Shown: positions 1 through 9,241, numbered from the stretch's first letter. The stretch: 64,000 nt of DNA from TH5896 sp049578985 (GCA_049578985.1 JBAUMZ010000114.1:73394-137393); one strand, 5' to 3'. A program made the numbers and translations. The notes: generated by a model not told the origin, from the letters alone.

Positions 1-129
1 AGGTCCAAGAGAGATTGCCCTAGATGTGGAAAAGGGGTATTTATGGCTGAACATAAGGATAGACTTAGCTGCGGAAAATGTGGATTTACTGAATTTAGTA
101 AAAAGGATAACACAAAAACTCGATCGTGA
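1..129 (+). CDS. rps27ae: 30S ribosomal protein S27ae, C-terminal part (truncated by window edge)
   Basis: The first 42 codons encode the end of the small zinc-ribbon ribosomal protein S27ae. Two CxxC knuckles are visible, CPRC at codons 6-9 and CGKC at 24-27, with the family pattern of a basic stretch before the first and FTEF after the second, ending in a Lys/Asn/Thr-rich tail and TGA. The protein sits on the 30S head and is about 60-70 residues in archaea, so roughly the first third lies outside the window. The next genes run on the opposite strand, so this gene ends its operon here. The 230 bases that follow hold no gene I can support. Confidence 0.9.
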   Translation, partial: RSKRDCPRCGKGVFMAEHKDRLSCGKCGFTEFSKKDNTKTRS

Positions 130-358
130 CGGAAATGAATTTAGAACATTTCGGCGTGATTGATAGTACTGGAAGCAGATAAATTTATAGTAGAGGTATG
201 AAGGTTCAAGTCCTCGCAATATGTTCTACCTTGGTGACTAGGACATTTAGATCGCCAAACATTTATTGTTTCTGAATCGTAATTGCCTTGCGTTAATACG
301 GGTTCCCAATGAAATGGATAAACAGTCGTATACACATCGACGTGAGACCCCAATCATA

Positions 359-1486
359 TTAGCTATTTGAAGGTCGTTGAAAAGCTTTTAAGGCTTGTTG
401 GTCTCGTAGCCATACATCTATAATATCAAAATTTAAACACTCGCACTTGAGCCCTAGTACGGTTGAAATATTCGGTTCGCAATACTCCTTTCCACCCACG
501 AACTGTTTAATATGTAACCCACCTTCTGCGATGATTTCGAGCTCAAAATTCTTCCCATCGATCTTGTCTACCTTAACACTGTGCATCTCCCTTCGGATGA
601 TCCTCTTCTTGTTTTTGAACCAGATCGTGCGCCCACTAAGTGAAGGTAAGCATTCAAGGTCCTTATTACTTACCAATCTTTCCGTAACAATTGAAACTCT
701 TGTCAAAGTATCAAATTTCACGGGATATTGCGGTAGATTCTTGGAGACGCTTAACACAAAAAGTTCGATCCCTTTCTCCTTCAAGCTGATACTGTGTTCA
801 GGTATGATTCGCCGCTTCGGTTTTATTATCTCTGCAAAAAACGGCCTACCTTTACCAAGTACAAGACTTTCTCTATCTTCGCCACCAATCCATGAAAATT
901 TTACTTTTACCCCTGAGGTTAATTGTTTAAGATATTCAGATACCACTTCTTCCAAGCTGAAGGAATTGTCGCATTGAGAATCATCTTCCAAAGGTTGATC
1001 TTTGGCAATGGATAGGCCTTTGTGTTTTTGGGCTATTCCGCGCCTTTTTTTAAGGTATTTACATGCGAGTACAATAGGTGTGGGAATAATATTAAAAAAA
1101 AACTCATTCTTTTCATTGATTACCAGGTCTATTCTGAGATCCGGGGATATGTAATCAGTTTCCTTCATTAGAGCACGCTTGAACATTTCTCTAAGATTTG
1201 ATAAAAGTTGGTTTTTGATACTATTTCTTCCCTTAACCTTCAGTCTTGACCTAATATTGTCTTCTCTTTCAATGTAAGAGGAAGGGAGCGAGACTCCGAT
1301 CTGAAACGTTCTAAATTCATATCCGTCACTCATCCTGCTAACTAGCGCACTATTAATGGTCTCTAACTTGCTCATCAGATTGTTACAAATAAAGCATTCG
1401 TTTGGTTCTTCTAGATTCCTCCTGTCGACGAATCCTTGTCTACTCCTGCATTCTTTACATAAGGATATGTAATTTTTCAAATCCAA
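359..1486 (-). CDS. pus10: tRNA pseudouridine synthase Pus10
   Basis: Pus10 makes pseudouridine 54 (and often 55) in the T-loop of archaeal tRNAs. The 375-residue protein has the expected N-terminal zinc site (CKEC at 10-13 and CFIC at 31-34) followed by a THUMP-like region. The catalytic core contains the signature GGEDRESLVLGKGRPFFAEI around residues 200-220, where the Asp of the ED pair is the catalytic residue. Length agrees with archaeal family members. It is the last gene of a minus-strand run dph6-srp54-pus10, with a 26-bp gap after srp54, so co-transcription is likely. Identity is secure from the catalytic motif; modification of one or both positions is family knowledge only. Confidence 0.93.
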   Translation of the reverse strand: MDLKNYISLCKECRSRQGFVDRRNLEEPNECFICNNLMSKLETINSALVSRMSDGYEFRTFQIGVSLPSSYIEREDNIRSRLKVKGRNSIKNQLLSNLREMFKRALMKETDYISPDLRIDLVINEKNEFFFNIIPTPIVLACKYLKKRRGIAQKHKGLSIAKDQPLEDDSQCDNSFSLEEVVSEYLKQLTSGVKVKFSWIGGEDRESLVLGKGRPFFAEIIKPKRRIIPEHSISLKEKGIELFVLSVSKNLPQYPVKFDTLTRVSIVTERLVSNKDLECLPSLSGRTIWFKNKKRIIRREMHSVKVDKIDGKNFELEIIAEGGLHIKQFVGGKEYCEPNISTVLGLKCECLNFDIIDVWLRDQQALKAFQRPSNS

Positions 1487-1512
1487 GTATGAAGTTAAAT
1501 CCCAGGTACTTA

Positions 1513-2880
1513 CTATCCTATCCCGAATCGTCGGAGCATTCCCTGCATCTGCCTTCCTTTTGCTTGCTTCATAACCGCTTTAGAATTACTGTACTGCTTA
1601 ATAAGATCCTTAATATCATGTTCAGTCAATCCTGATCCTCTGGCGATACGCTTCCTCCTAGAATCATTCACGATATCTGGATCCGAGCGTTCAGCGGTTG
1701 TCATTGACTGAATAATAACCCTCCATTTATCCAATTTGCCTTGGATTGCGTCTAGCTGGTCTTCCTTTACCATTCCAGATAATCCAGGTAGGTTATCAAT
1801 GATGTTCCGAAGACCCATCTTTCCGACATTTTCCATTTGCGCATAAAAGTCCTCTATAGTCATTTTCCCACTTAGAACCCTTTTTGCCTGATCTTCATCT
1901 GCCTTAAGCTCTAATCCTTTGGCCATCTCAAGCAATGCCTTTATATCACCCATCCCGAGCAGACGCCCAACAAATCGTGTCGGAGAGAACTGCTCTAAAT
2001 CATCAATTCTTTCCCCTGTCCCTATGAACATTACTCTGGCTCCTGTAGCTACTACTGCAGCGAGAACCCCTCCGCCTTTTGCTGTTCCATCAAGTTTCGT
2101 AATAGCTATGCCCCCGATCGGAGCTGCACTGTGAAAAGCCTTGGCCTGGTTAAAGGCTTGTTGGCCTATAGTACCATCGATCACCAACAATACGAGCTCC
2201 GGGTTAGAGACTTCGTACATACCTGTCATCTCGGCCAAAAGACCGGATTCCTCCTTATGTCTCCCTGCAGTATCAACAATCACAATGTCAATGTTCTGTT
2301 TTCTGAAATAATCGATCCCATCCCCAACAATCTTCACGGCATCATCCTCGCCTTCCTTGCCGTATACTTCTACGTTGACCTTACTACAGTTCATCCTTAA
2401 TTGGGTCAGGGCCCCGGGCCGAAATGTGTCCGCGCCTACTACACCAACTTTGTGCCCATGCTTGGTGAACCACCTAGCTAATTTTGCGGAAACTGTGGTC
2501 TTGCCACTTCCTTGAATCCCTAACATTAGTACAACGTTGAGTTTCCCCGGTTTGAATGAGAATACTTCTCCCTCAGGCTGAGCCGATTTGTCTATGGTTT
2601 TTATCTCTTCACCCACATAGCCAAGGAGCCTAGCTAATTCGCTGTAAAGTATTATTATGATATGATCTTTGCGAGAAAGCCCCTTAGGCGGCTGCTCACT
2701 AAGGCAGCGCTGTTTAATATTCTGCGTGACAGTAAGCACGAGTTTTACGTTAACATCAGACTGCAACAATGCCCTTTGGACGTCTTTGCAAAGTGATTCT
2801 ATTAGTTCACGATTGATGTCAGAAGCGCCAACAATTTTCTTAAGTGCGCTTCTCAGGTTTGTTCGAAGACTGTCGAGCAT
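1513..2880 (-). CDS. srp54: Signal recognition particle 54 kDa protein
   Basis: SRP54 is the GTPase that binds signal peptides of nascent membrane and secreted proteins and docks the ribosome to FtsY at the membrane. The 455-residue product has the N-terminal helical bundle, then a G domain with the P-loop GIQGSGKTT (about residue 120), DTAGRHKEE and TKLDGTAKGG. It ends in a Met-rich M domain (QMENVGKMGLRNIIDNLPG onward) that binds 7S RNA and the signal sequence. Length is normal for archaea. It lies 9 bp after dph6 and 26 bp before pus10 on the same strand, so probably one transcript. No oddities seen. Confidence 0.97.
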   Translation of the reverse strand: MLDSLRTNLRSALKKIVGASDINRELIESLCKDVQRALLQSDVNVKLVLTVTQNIKQRCLSEQPPKGLSRKDHIIIILYSELARLLGYVGEEIKTIDKSAQPEGEVFSFKPGKLNVVLMLGIQGSGKTTVSAKLARWFTKHGHKVGVVGADTFRPGALTQLRMNCSKVNVEVYGKEGEDDAVKIVGDGIDYFRKQNIDIVIVDTAGRHKEESGLLAEMTGMYEVSNPELVLLVIDGTIGQQAFNQAKAFHSAAPIGGIAITKLDGTAKGGGVLAAVVATGARVMFIGTGERIDDLEQFSPTRFVGRLLGMGDIKALLEMAKGLELKADEDQAKRVLSGKMTIEDFYAQMENVGKMGLRNIIDNLPGLSGMVKEDQLDAIQGKLDKWRVIIQSMTTAERSDPDIVNDSRRKRIARGSGLTEHDIKDLIKQYSNSKAVMKQAKGRQMQGMLRRFGIG

Positions 2881-2889
2881 ATTCTTTCC

Positions 2890-3576
2890 TTATTTTGATT
2901 TTAGCCCTACGCTAGTTATCTTAAAAATGCCACGCTGACCATCCCATTGAATTTCAGATTCCATAACATTAACTATTTCATGGTGAATAGGACTATCCAA
3001 GACTAACGTTTCTGCTTCTCCTCCTTCAAAATTCAAATTAAAGTGATTACGATCACTCAATTCAATTAATCGTTCCAATTCCTCCTTGTCTATTATTTTC
3101 CCCAACCAGTTTCGATCCAGACCCATAGTCGAAACACTTGTTATAAGAGTTTTAAAGCCATTCGAAATTAGTTCTCTCATGAACTTGATTGCAGGTTTAC
3201 CCCATAGTGGACTAACAACACGAAGACCATACTTAGAACAACAGTTGCTGAAATTGGAATCTTGAAATCTACTTGAAATACCGCCGTGCACAATTCCATC
3301 TATATGATATCGAGACCTCGCCTGATTGACCAGACCTTCAATCGCTTCTAGCTCACATTGGAAATCGGTACCCCTAACTGACAATGCTAGGTGTGGAAGT
3401 CTCATTGCGTTTGCCACCAAAGGAGTGATACAGATATTCGGAAAATGAAAAAGTAGGCTTTCGTTGCTTGGCGGAAATAACGTCAATAAGCAACTGATTT
3501 CGTGTCCCTGCCTTATGCTTTCATAGATCGCATAAGTACTGTCCTTTCCTCCAGAAAAAAGACATCCAAGCCTCAT
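2890..3576 (-). CDS. dph6: Diphthine--ammonia ligase (ATP-PPase family)
   Basis: Predicted to catalyse the last step of diphthamide formation on elongation factor 2, amidating diphthine with ATP and ammonium. The 228-residue protein opens with the N-type ATP pyrophosphatase motif SGGKDST at residues 9-15. It also carries GIVHGGISSRFQ (about residue 95) and SPLWG (about 120), both typical of the Dph6/MJ0570 family, and a C-terminal FEGGEAETLVLDSP block. Length fits archaeal stand-alone Dph6. It heads the dph6-srp54-pus10 run, all translation-related. The start is the first ATG and the product begins MRLGCLFSGG, directly at the first strand of the fold, so no upstream extension is needed. Confidence 0.9.
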   Translation of the reverse strand: MRLGCLFSGGKDSTYAIYESIRQGHEISCLLTLFPPSNESLLFHFPNICITPLVANAMRLPHLALSVRGTDFQCELEAIEGLVNQARSRYHIDGIVHGGISSRFQDSNFSNCCSKYGLRVVSPLWGKPAIKFMRELISNGFKTLITSVSTMGLDRNWLGKIIDKEELERLIELSDRNHFNLNFEGGEAETLVLDSPIHHEIVNVMESEIQWDGQRGIFKITSVGLKSK

Positions 3577-3700
3577 TCGGGTTACCTTCTATATGTAGCT
3601 ATAAATAAGTATTGAAGCGAATTTCGCTTTTTCCTCTAGGTATATAGAGTATTGTCGAATATCTAATGTCGTGATCGTACACCTGCAGCGATAGTCGTTC

Positions 3701-4050
3701 TTAATCGATTATCTTCATCCACACCTTATTATCCGCTGGACTTGTCGCATCCAGACCATCATCGTCATCCTCGCCCCTTCCTCCTTCATCATCTTTCTGA
3801 AATTAACTTGGTGCTTCTTAGACTTCCGGCTTTACACAATCTCCTCATCAGAAACGTCTCTAACATTGTTGTCATTGGAACCTTCTAGCACATGATATGA
3901 ACCATAGCTAAAAAGTAATTATCTTCCGAGTCTAATTATCTTCCTCCTCACCGTCTGAATCTGACGGGATCCCATCCCCTTCCATGGGAGCATGGTAACT
4001 GTGATCCAGTTTTTCAGGTAACTGTGATCCGTTGGTCTAATACTTGGGTT
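3701..4050 (-). pseudogene. Degenerate remains of an acidic-tailed protein
   Basis: No intact gene exists between 3577 and 4821, but the minus strand keeps protein-like pieces. One piece (3701-3802) reads QKDDEGGRGEDDDDGLDATS and ends at a TAA. A second (3932-4050) ends in IPSDSDGEEEDN followed by TAG. Both are short, highly acidic C-termini with stops close upstream. A 14-bp direct repeat (3994-4007 and 4017-4030, ggtaactgtgatcc) lies in the second. I read this as broken duplicates of an acidic-tail protein. The parent family is not recognisable and the call is inference from codon-like composition. Confidence 0.35.
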
Positions 4051-4443
4051 CCGCCACATCAACATATATAACTCCATTCGTCTCAAGCATGTAATGAAAT
4101 ATTATCTAACTTCGTTTCTTTCCATAGGACTACAAGAAGCGCCTGTTATAATCTATGCATTTTTAACATCCTCAAACCATCTCTATTTCTGCGAATCCCT
4201 ACAGATATTTCACGCTGGTGTTTTTCGTATTATGAAATGATCGGACGAGTCGATTCGCCTAATTTAACAACTTACCATTGATTGGTATGTCGCTACAGGA
4301 TCACGTTAGTTCACAACTATAAGCAAGGGCAAATGATTTGTACCCATTTCGAATAGATGGTCCATAACATCTGGCTATGCTATGTCGTTGAATCCACTTG
4401 GGCATAGGTCAACCTAATTATTCAATTGGCTAACTTTATGTCT

Positions 4444-4734
4444 TCAATCCTGGCGAGTAAGGACGGTTTGTTCCTTCCGAAAGCTCTGCCTTATCAAACT
4501 TAAAGGAAAAAATTGCGCCAACTTAGGCAGACCATATTTTGTTGATACCCTTAAAGCCTCAAGCGTTGAAAGTGGAAGTCCCATGCCATGTCTTTTAAGT
4601 ATTGAGCGTCCAGAATTTCGAAGCTCATTGATTAGGAGTGGATGGATGCTTCAGGACTCATAATCAACATCACAGAGGCTTATCTCAGACGGCTCTTCCT
4701 TTTCATCATTAGCATCCCCTGCCTGTGAAGGTGA
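4444..4734 (-). pseudogene. Unidentified gene remnant with internal stop
   Basis: The minus strand is open from 4734 to 4444 except for one TGA (4651-4653). Before the stop it reads an acidic segment (DANDEKEEPSEISLCDVDYE). After it comes a well-formed stretch beginning HPLLINELRNSG and containing MGLPLSTLEALRVSTKYGLP, ending TRQD-stop. There is no start codon in a sensible place. The length of open frame, amino-acid balance and lack of a competing frame suggest a decayed gene, and the two halves may alternatively be ends of different genes. No family recognised. Confidence 0.35.
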
Positions 4735-4821
4735 TTAAGTAATAAATGTATAACCAGTATTGGCGGGTCAAAATACGATAACCGGCCAGAGTTTAAATAG
4801 TGACTAGTCTAAATTAATCAA

Positions 4822-5013
4822 TTGTCAGCTTTCTGTTTGACTGGGCTGGTAGCGTCTTGTTTATTTGTTAAGGCAAGTACTTTGAATATATTGCCGCCAG
4901 GTACTGTACGGAATGAGGCAACTTTTTTTGCCATGTTAGGGATACTACTGGCTCTAGTTGCCGTCGCATACATACTTCGAATACGGAATAGGCGTCAAGT
5001 CACAGATACATAA
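4822..5013 (+). CDS. Small two-helix membrane protein, TTG start
   Basis: A 63-residue protein with two hydrophobic segments, residues 3-16 and about 34-52 (ATFFAMLGILLALVAVAYIL), and a basic C-terminal end RIRNRR that would sit in the cytoplasm by the positive-inside rule. The only start that keeps the first helix is TTG at 4822. It is preceded by a TATA-like tttaaata centred about 27 bp upstream, the spacing for leaderless transcription starting at or next to the TTG. No family recognised. The promoter fit makes it likely to be real; the unusual start codon lowers confidence. Confidence 0.5.
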   Translation: MSAFCLTGLVASCLFVKASTLNILPPGTVRNEATFFAMLGILLALVAVAYILRIRNRRQVTDT

Positions 5014-5206
5014 ACGAATAGCCTGTGGTAAAGCGAACGACATTTTCCTGTTGAGTATAATACAAATAATTTTGGGGAGTTCAAATAAGTTCAAATAGGC
5101 TCATAGAATATGAGAGTGTTAGTAGCTATAGCTCCATCGCAAAGTTAATAGGACCGTTGAATAGGTGGTAAAATTCATATATTGCTTTCAAGGCGAAGTG
5201 TCATAG

Positions 5207-5746
5207 ATGGAGATACTCCAAGACAGAAATTTGGGAAAATACCTATTTGACAAATACTGCACTAATCCTAAAAATTGGAAGTTTTTGATTAGTCCTTCGT
5301 ACCATGGTGACGGTTTCTTTGATGCAACAATTTCAAATTTCGATGAAGTATGGCAAATTAAGGTTGATTCAATTTATAAACCTGTCCCTATAATAATTGG
5401 AACCAAAGTTGATGCAGACGTTACCAGGGTTCATAAACAGATTGAATCTGCTCCATTTGGCTACAGAAAGATTGACCCAGATTCAATATTAAGCATGCTG
5501 CTGAGAACAGTCGACGAGGAGACAGATACTGCGAAGCCAATCAAACAGCCAAGGACCAATTTGGTCAATATATTAAATTCAATTGAACCAGTAATACCGT
5601 CTCAAAAAGGAAGTTATGCATATGGTCCATTCACGTTTTCAAATATTAGCCCCATCATGAAGAATGATCAGCAAAGGAATGTCAGCGAAAAACTATCCCG
5701 AAAATTGAGACAAATTTTGAAAGATAGATATTCATTATATGGATAA
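5207..5746 (+). CDS. Conserved-looking hypothetical protein
   Basis: A 179-residue soluble protein with no signal peptide or membrane segment and no catalytic motif I recognise. The first 90 residues are rich in aromatic and beta-forming residues (YHGDGFFDATISNFDEVWQI), followed by a Pro/Asn-rich linker and a basic C-terminal helix (SEKLSRKLRQILKDRYSLYG). A TATA-like catatatt lies about 30 bp upstream of the ATG, so it is probably leaderless or nearly so and stands as its own unit. Neighbours give no clue. I cannot name a function. Confidence 0.65.
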   Translation: MEILQDRNLGKYLFDKYCTNPKNWKFLISPSYHGDGFFDATISNFDEVWQIKVDSIYKPVPIIIGTKVDADVTRVHKQIESAPFGYRKIDPDSILSMLLRTVDEETDTAKPIKQPRTNLVNILNSIEPVIPSQKGSYAYGPFTFSNISPIMKNDQQRNVSEKLSRKLRQILKDRYSLYG

Positions 5747-6158
5747 ATGAACGTCGACAGTTCCGGCGATTTGACTTGATACCAATCATAACAACATGCG
5801 GAACATCATATTTAGTTAGTTTGGGTAGGTGTGTAAAATTCAGGTGTCTGAATAGGATAGGTATGATTTTCGTATTGAAATAATGGTGAACTCCAGTAAG
5901 AGTTGCAATGTACGATTGACAATGACCGTTGGGGCATTTGTTATTAAATGTGAGCCCATTTCCTGATTATTGGAATGCTGCTCAACATAGTTCATAACAT
6001 ATTTTGCTAGTAACATGTCGTACTGTTTAAGAATCAAAAGAAGTCACAAGACATTCATGCAATACCAAACTGGTTCTCCTCGTTGCTGATAATGAGACTG
6101 GATATTTATGCGATATATAAATATCCAGTGTGCGTGCTTTCGTAGGGTTATAGTGGAC
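5747..6158. other. Intergenic stretch without recognisable gene
   Basis: About 400 bases between the hypothetical gene ending at 5746 and the phased repeats at 6159. The longest open frame (minus strand, 65 codons) has no upstream promoter or protein-like character. I see only AT-rich DNA with several TATA-like runs (gatatataaatatcc around 6110). Confidence 0.4.
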
Positions 6159-6214
6159 CTGTACAAAAGTACACTCATACTGTACGAAAGTATATGCTAT
6201 TAGACTAAAGTATA
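6159..6214 (+). repeat. Three phased palindrome-like repeats upstream of hflX
   Basis: Three 15-bp units: ctgtacaaaagtaca (6159-6173), ctgtacgaaagtata (6180-6194) and ttagactaaagtata (6200-6214). Starts are 21 and 20 bp apart, so all face one side of the helix. The first is a perfect inverted repeat TGTAC-N4-GTACA, the second has one mismatch, the third keeps mainly the right half. This is the layout of a cooperative dimeric regulator's operator. The nearest downstream gene is hflX (6422). The regulator is unknown. Confidence 0.6.
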
Positions 6215-6421
6215 TCTAACCATCAAAATTTAAAATATACAAAATTAGGAGTTGTCTAGAACGGACAGGGAGTTCAAACAAAGTTATCCTATTCGAGGGA
6301 TTATTTTCCGCTTACATTTATAAATCACTAATCCATCCTCTGAATTGAAGGTACAATCTCACCAGGATGTTATGACTTTTGATAATTCTTATTTTATCAA
6401 GCAGAAAAGAAGGAGACTAAA

Positions 6422-7510
6422 ATGAATAGCCCCCAATCGGCAATTCTTATTACCTACCCGGAAACAGGATCTATCGAAGAGGCGACTGCACTTGCTGACG
6501 CGGCGGGGTACAAGGTTTGGAAAATAGTTACCCAAAAGAATATAACGAGATCAAGATTTGGAATTGGTCATGGAAAGGCTCTTGAAGTACAAGAGATGGT
6601 TAGAATCTCCAATCCAGATATTATTATATTTGACGAAGTCTTGAAACCGTCACAGCAGTATAATATCGCCAGCCTATGCAAGATAGAAGTATTAGATCGT
6701 GAGAGGTTAATTCTGGACATATTTGAGAAAAGGGCAATCACAAATGAATCGACGATTCAGGTTAAATTAGCCGAGCTAAGATATGAAACAGTTAGAATAA
6801 AAGATAAAGTCAGGCTTGCTAAATTAGGTGAGCAGCCAGGATTTTTTGGTCTAGGTAAATATGACGCTGATGTATATTCTCTTGATCTTAGGAGAAGAAT
6901 TTCATTTTTGAAGAAGAAGCTGGAAAAAGAGAAAATGAAGAGAGAAATGCACAGAATACAACGGGCAAAATCAGGACTTCCAACCGTTTCGATCGCAGGT
7001 TACACTTCTGCCGGAAAAACGACACTATTCAATAGACTAACCGGAGAGACAAAGCGGACAGGGGAAGGAATGTTCACTACTCTGTCTACATATACTCGAT
7101 CGTTTAAAGTCAACAGAAAATTGAAGCTCCTTATTAGTGACACCATTGGTTTCATTAACAAACTCCCGCCCTATATGATAGATGCATTTAGATCTACATT
7201 GAATGAGATGACATACTCTGACTTGACTCTCTTAGTTATTGACGGAAGTGATCCACTAAATGTAATTGACAAGAAGATACAAAGTTCAACAAAGGTGATG
7301 AATGACCTTATGATCCCACTAACCAGGATCCTTTATTTGTTTAATAAGGCCGATCAGATTGAAGACTATGATTCTTTTGTCAGGGCACTTACAAAATCAA
7401 AAGTGTTTGATCCTTTAACTTGCCATTTCATGCTTATATCATCTAAGACAGGATATAATATTGGGAAAGTGGAGAATTTCCTTCGACTTCGTTTCGATCC
7501 CAATTCATAG
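6422..7510 (+). CDS. hflX: GTPase HflX
   Basis: HflX is a ribosome-associated GTPase that in bacteria splits stalled ribosomes. The 362-residue protein has the N-terminal HflX domain (NITRSRFGIGHGKALE, residues about 38-55) and a basic coiled-coil linker (ISFLKKKLEKEKMKREMHRI). The G domain then has P-loop GYTSAGKTT (about 197-205), the switch DTIGFINKLP (about 241), and NKAD as the base-recognition motif (about 314). Length is close to archaeal members, which lack the long bacterial C-terminus. The ATG follows a purine-rich aaggagac leader. It is transcribed alone, converging on rfcL, with palindromic repeats about 210 bp upstream. Confidence 0.95.
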   Translation: MNSPQSAILITYPETGSIEEATALADAAGYKVWKIVTQKNITRSRFGIGHGKALEVQEMVRISNPDIIIFDEVLKPSQQYNIASLCKIEVLDRERLILDIFEKRAITNESTIQVKLAELRYETVRIKDKVRLAKLGEQPGFFGLGKYDADVYSLDLRRRISFLKKKLEKEKMKREMHRIQRAKSGLPTVSIAGYTSAGKTTLFNRLTGETKRTGEGMFTTLSTYTRSFKVNRKLKLLISDTIGFINKLPPYMIDAFRSTLNEMTYSDLTLLVIDGSDPLNVIDKKIQSSTKVMNDLMIPLTRILYLFNKADQIEDYDSFVRALTKSKVFDPLTCHFMLISSKTGYNIGKVENFLRLRFDPNS

Positions 7511-7662
7511 ATGTAATACTTCATGTTTTGCCACTGGAAGTATAAGTGAAAAGAGGAAAAAGGTACCTCATTAATGAGCAATTAAATTGTCAATTAGCAG
7601 TCTATGAACGGTCTTATAGGCACAACAGTAGTCTATGTTTGGCAAAGAGCATTGTTATTCAC

Positions 7663-8931
7663 TCAGCGCTGACCATACAATCGAATGCGCGTCCTAGACA
7701 TACTCATCTGAATTGCGTCCATTTCCTTTGCTATTACCGACACTTGTTTTTGGTCTAGGCCAAGCCTTGTAAGGATGTGTTCAAGATTTCCATCCTTTGA
7801 CAAGATAGAAATAAAGTAAGGTAGGGTCAAAGACCCACATGCACTATTCCCCGAATGAGTCTCAACTGAAAGGATTGGAAATAGTGGTTTAAGACCTTGG
7901 CTTCTTGAAATTACCCGTATAATAGTAGGCCATAGGAAACTATATTGAGAATAATTTATCCCCCTGTTTCTGGATATGCTGTATATTCTGTTTACAAGCA
8001 TCTCATCAAGATATCTTAACAATCTCCAATTTCGGTTCTGAAATACCCTACCTATCCAGATGTCAATCGAAGACAAAATTTCAAGAAGACGGGCTCTTGT
8101 ATTTATATCTAGTGTGCGAGACGAAATAATACTTGTAAATAAGGCATATAGAATATCCCTTCTCCTGTCTTCAGCAGATAACCCGAACCTCGGGTCTACG
8201 TAGTGGGAATCTGATCTAGCAAGGATATTCTTCGCATTTTCTAGAGTGGTTTCAGCAAAGAATGCATTAACAGCTGGCCCTATATCTATTTCAGAAATGT
8301 CCATTTTGTTTGTCATATATTGAGCTTTTGCTGATTGTGCAAGGTTAAGTAGAGAACGTATATCTCCATGACTTCTCTTCAAGATTAAGTCTTTTTCAGA
8401 TTTAGGAAAGTCTAAGCCTTCTTTGGACAATATCTGGTTCAAAAGCTTTTCAGACAAATCTAAAGGAATTGAATGAAATTCTATTACTCTGCAATTTTTG
8501 GTTAGCTCCTTAATCCGTTGATTTCTGGAATTGGATGTCAATACTATTGGTATTGTGGGTTCCTTTAGGATCCTAGTTAGGAATTCGATTCCCCCAGTGT
8601 CTTGCCTGCGGTAAATTCCATCTACCTCGTCAAGAAACAAAAGGATTCGTTTACCATAAAGGCTAGTATTAATGAATACTGGAAGAATCCTGGATTCCAA
8701 CATATCTCTAGTTCTTGAATCGCTAGCATTCATTTCTATTAAATCGTAATCGTATTCAGTTGATAGCATGTGGACAAATGATGTCTTGCCAACACCCGGA
8801 GGACCTATGATAAGTAACGGTCTTTTTCCATTGACCCAAGTACTTAGCCATTTTATGATTTGTGAACGTGCTTCAGGATTCCCCACTAGCTCATCAAACC
8901 TACTAGGTCGATATTTTTCAGTCCACATCAT
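7663..8931 (-). CDS. rfcL: Replication factor C large subunit
   Basis: RfcL with RfcS forms the clamp loader that opens PCNA rings at primer ends. The 422-residue protein starts with the RFC box MMWTEKYRPSRFDELVG and has Walker A GPPGVGKTS (about 43-51), Walker B LLFLDEVDG (about 96-104) and sensor-1 LTSNSRN (about 131). C-terminal helical domains follow, ending in a basic tail. No PIP-like tail is obvious. Either of the two adjacent ATGs (8931 or 8928) could be used. It stands alone, converging with hflX; rfcS is not in the window. Confidence 0.95.
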   Translation of the reverse strand: MMWTEKYRPSRFDELVGNPEARSQIIKWLSTWVNGKRPLLIIGPPGVGKTSFVHMLSTEYDYDLIEMNASDSRTRDMLESRILPVFINTSLYGKRILLFLDEVDGIYRRQDTGGIEFLTRILKEPTIPIVLTSNSRNQRIKELTKNCRVIEFHSIPLDLSEKLLNQILSKEGLDFPKSEKDLILKRSHGDIRSLLNLAQSAKAQYMTNKMDISEIDIGPAVNAFFAETTLENAKNILARSDSHYVDPRFGLSAEDRRRDILYALFTSIISSRTLDINTRARLLEILSSIDIWIGRVFQNRNWRLLRYLDEMLVNRIYSISRNRGINYSQYSFLWPTIIRVISRSQGLKPLFPILSVETHSGNSACGSLTLPYFISILSKDGNLEHILTRLGLDQKQVSVIAKEMDAIQMSMSRTRIRLYGQR

Positions 8932-9170
8932 CTAATGCCTAACAGTTCTAACCCCATTATTTACTATTACTTTAGCTATCTACCGAATAGATATTGTGTG
9001 CTTGGTTCAGCTAGTCATAGATGTCAATTCATTCGGTGTGTGATGCGTACACATAAGTTAAAATCATTTTTCATTCACAAAAAACCAGACAAAGCGTTTA
9101 CGTAGTAGGCATACTTTGAAGAGGTGCTTCTTTCCTTCGTGCCAACTTTAGCTCTATCGTTAACTGAACG

Positions 9171-9241
9171 CGTGGGTTTATAGACCTCTATGGCGGAGTG
9201 ATTGATCAGGAAGCGCTTGGTCGTAGGTTTATAGACCTCTA
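9171..9241. repeat. Paired near-palindromic direct repeats in the rfcL-CBS intergenic region
   Basis: Two 20-bp copies, cgtgggtttatagacctcta (9171-9190) and cgtaggtttatagacctcta (9222-9241), differ at one base and are 51 bp apart. Each contains a near-palindrome AGGT-N6-ACCT around a TATA core. Because no convincing gene occupies 8932-9488, these look like regulatory sites or the remains of a duplicated promoter. Confidence 0.5.

Noticed and set aside
195..225. T-arm-like ggttcaagtcc resembling part of a tRNA
   Set aside because: Stem pairing fails beyond three pairs and no acceptor, D or anticodon arm can be drawn.
141..353. 70-codon minus-strand frame just after pus10
   Set aside because: No start context, unusual composition and no protein-like domain; a chance frame in the S27ae-pus10 gap.
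5840..6037. 65-codon minus-strand frame
   Set aside because: No promoter and composition unlike neighbouring proteins; treated as intergenic.
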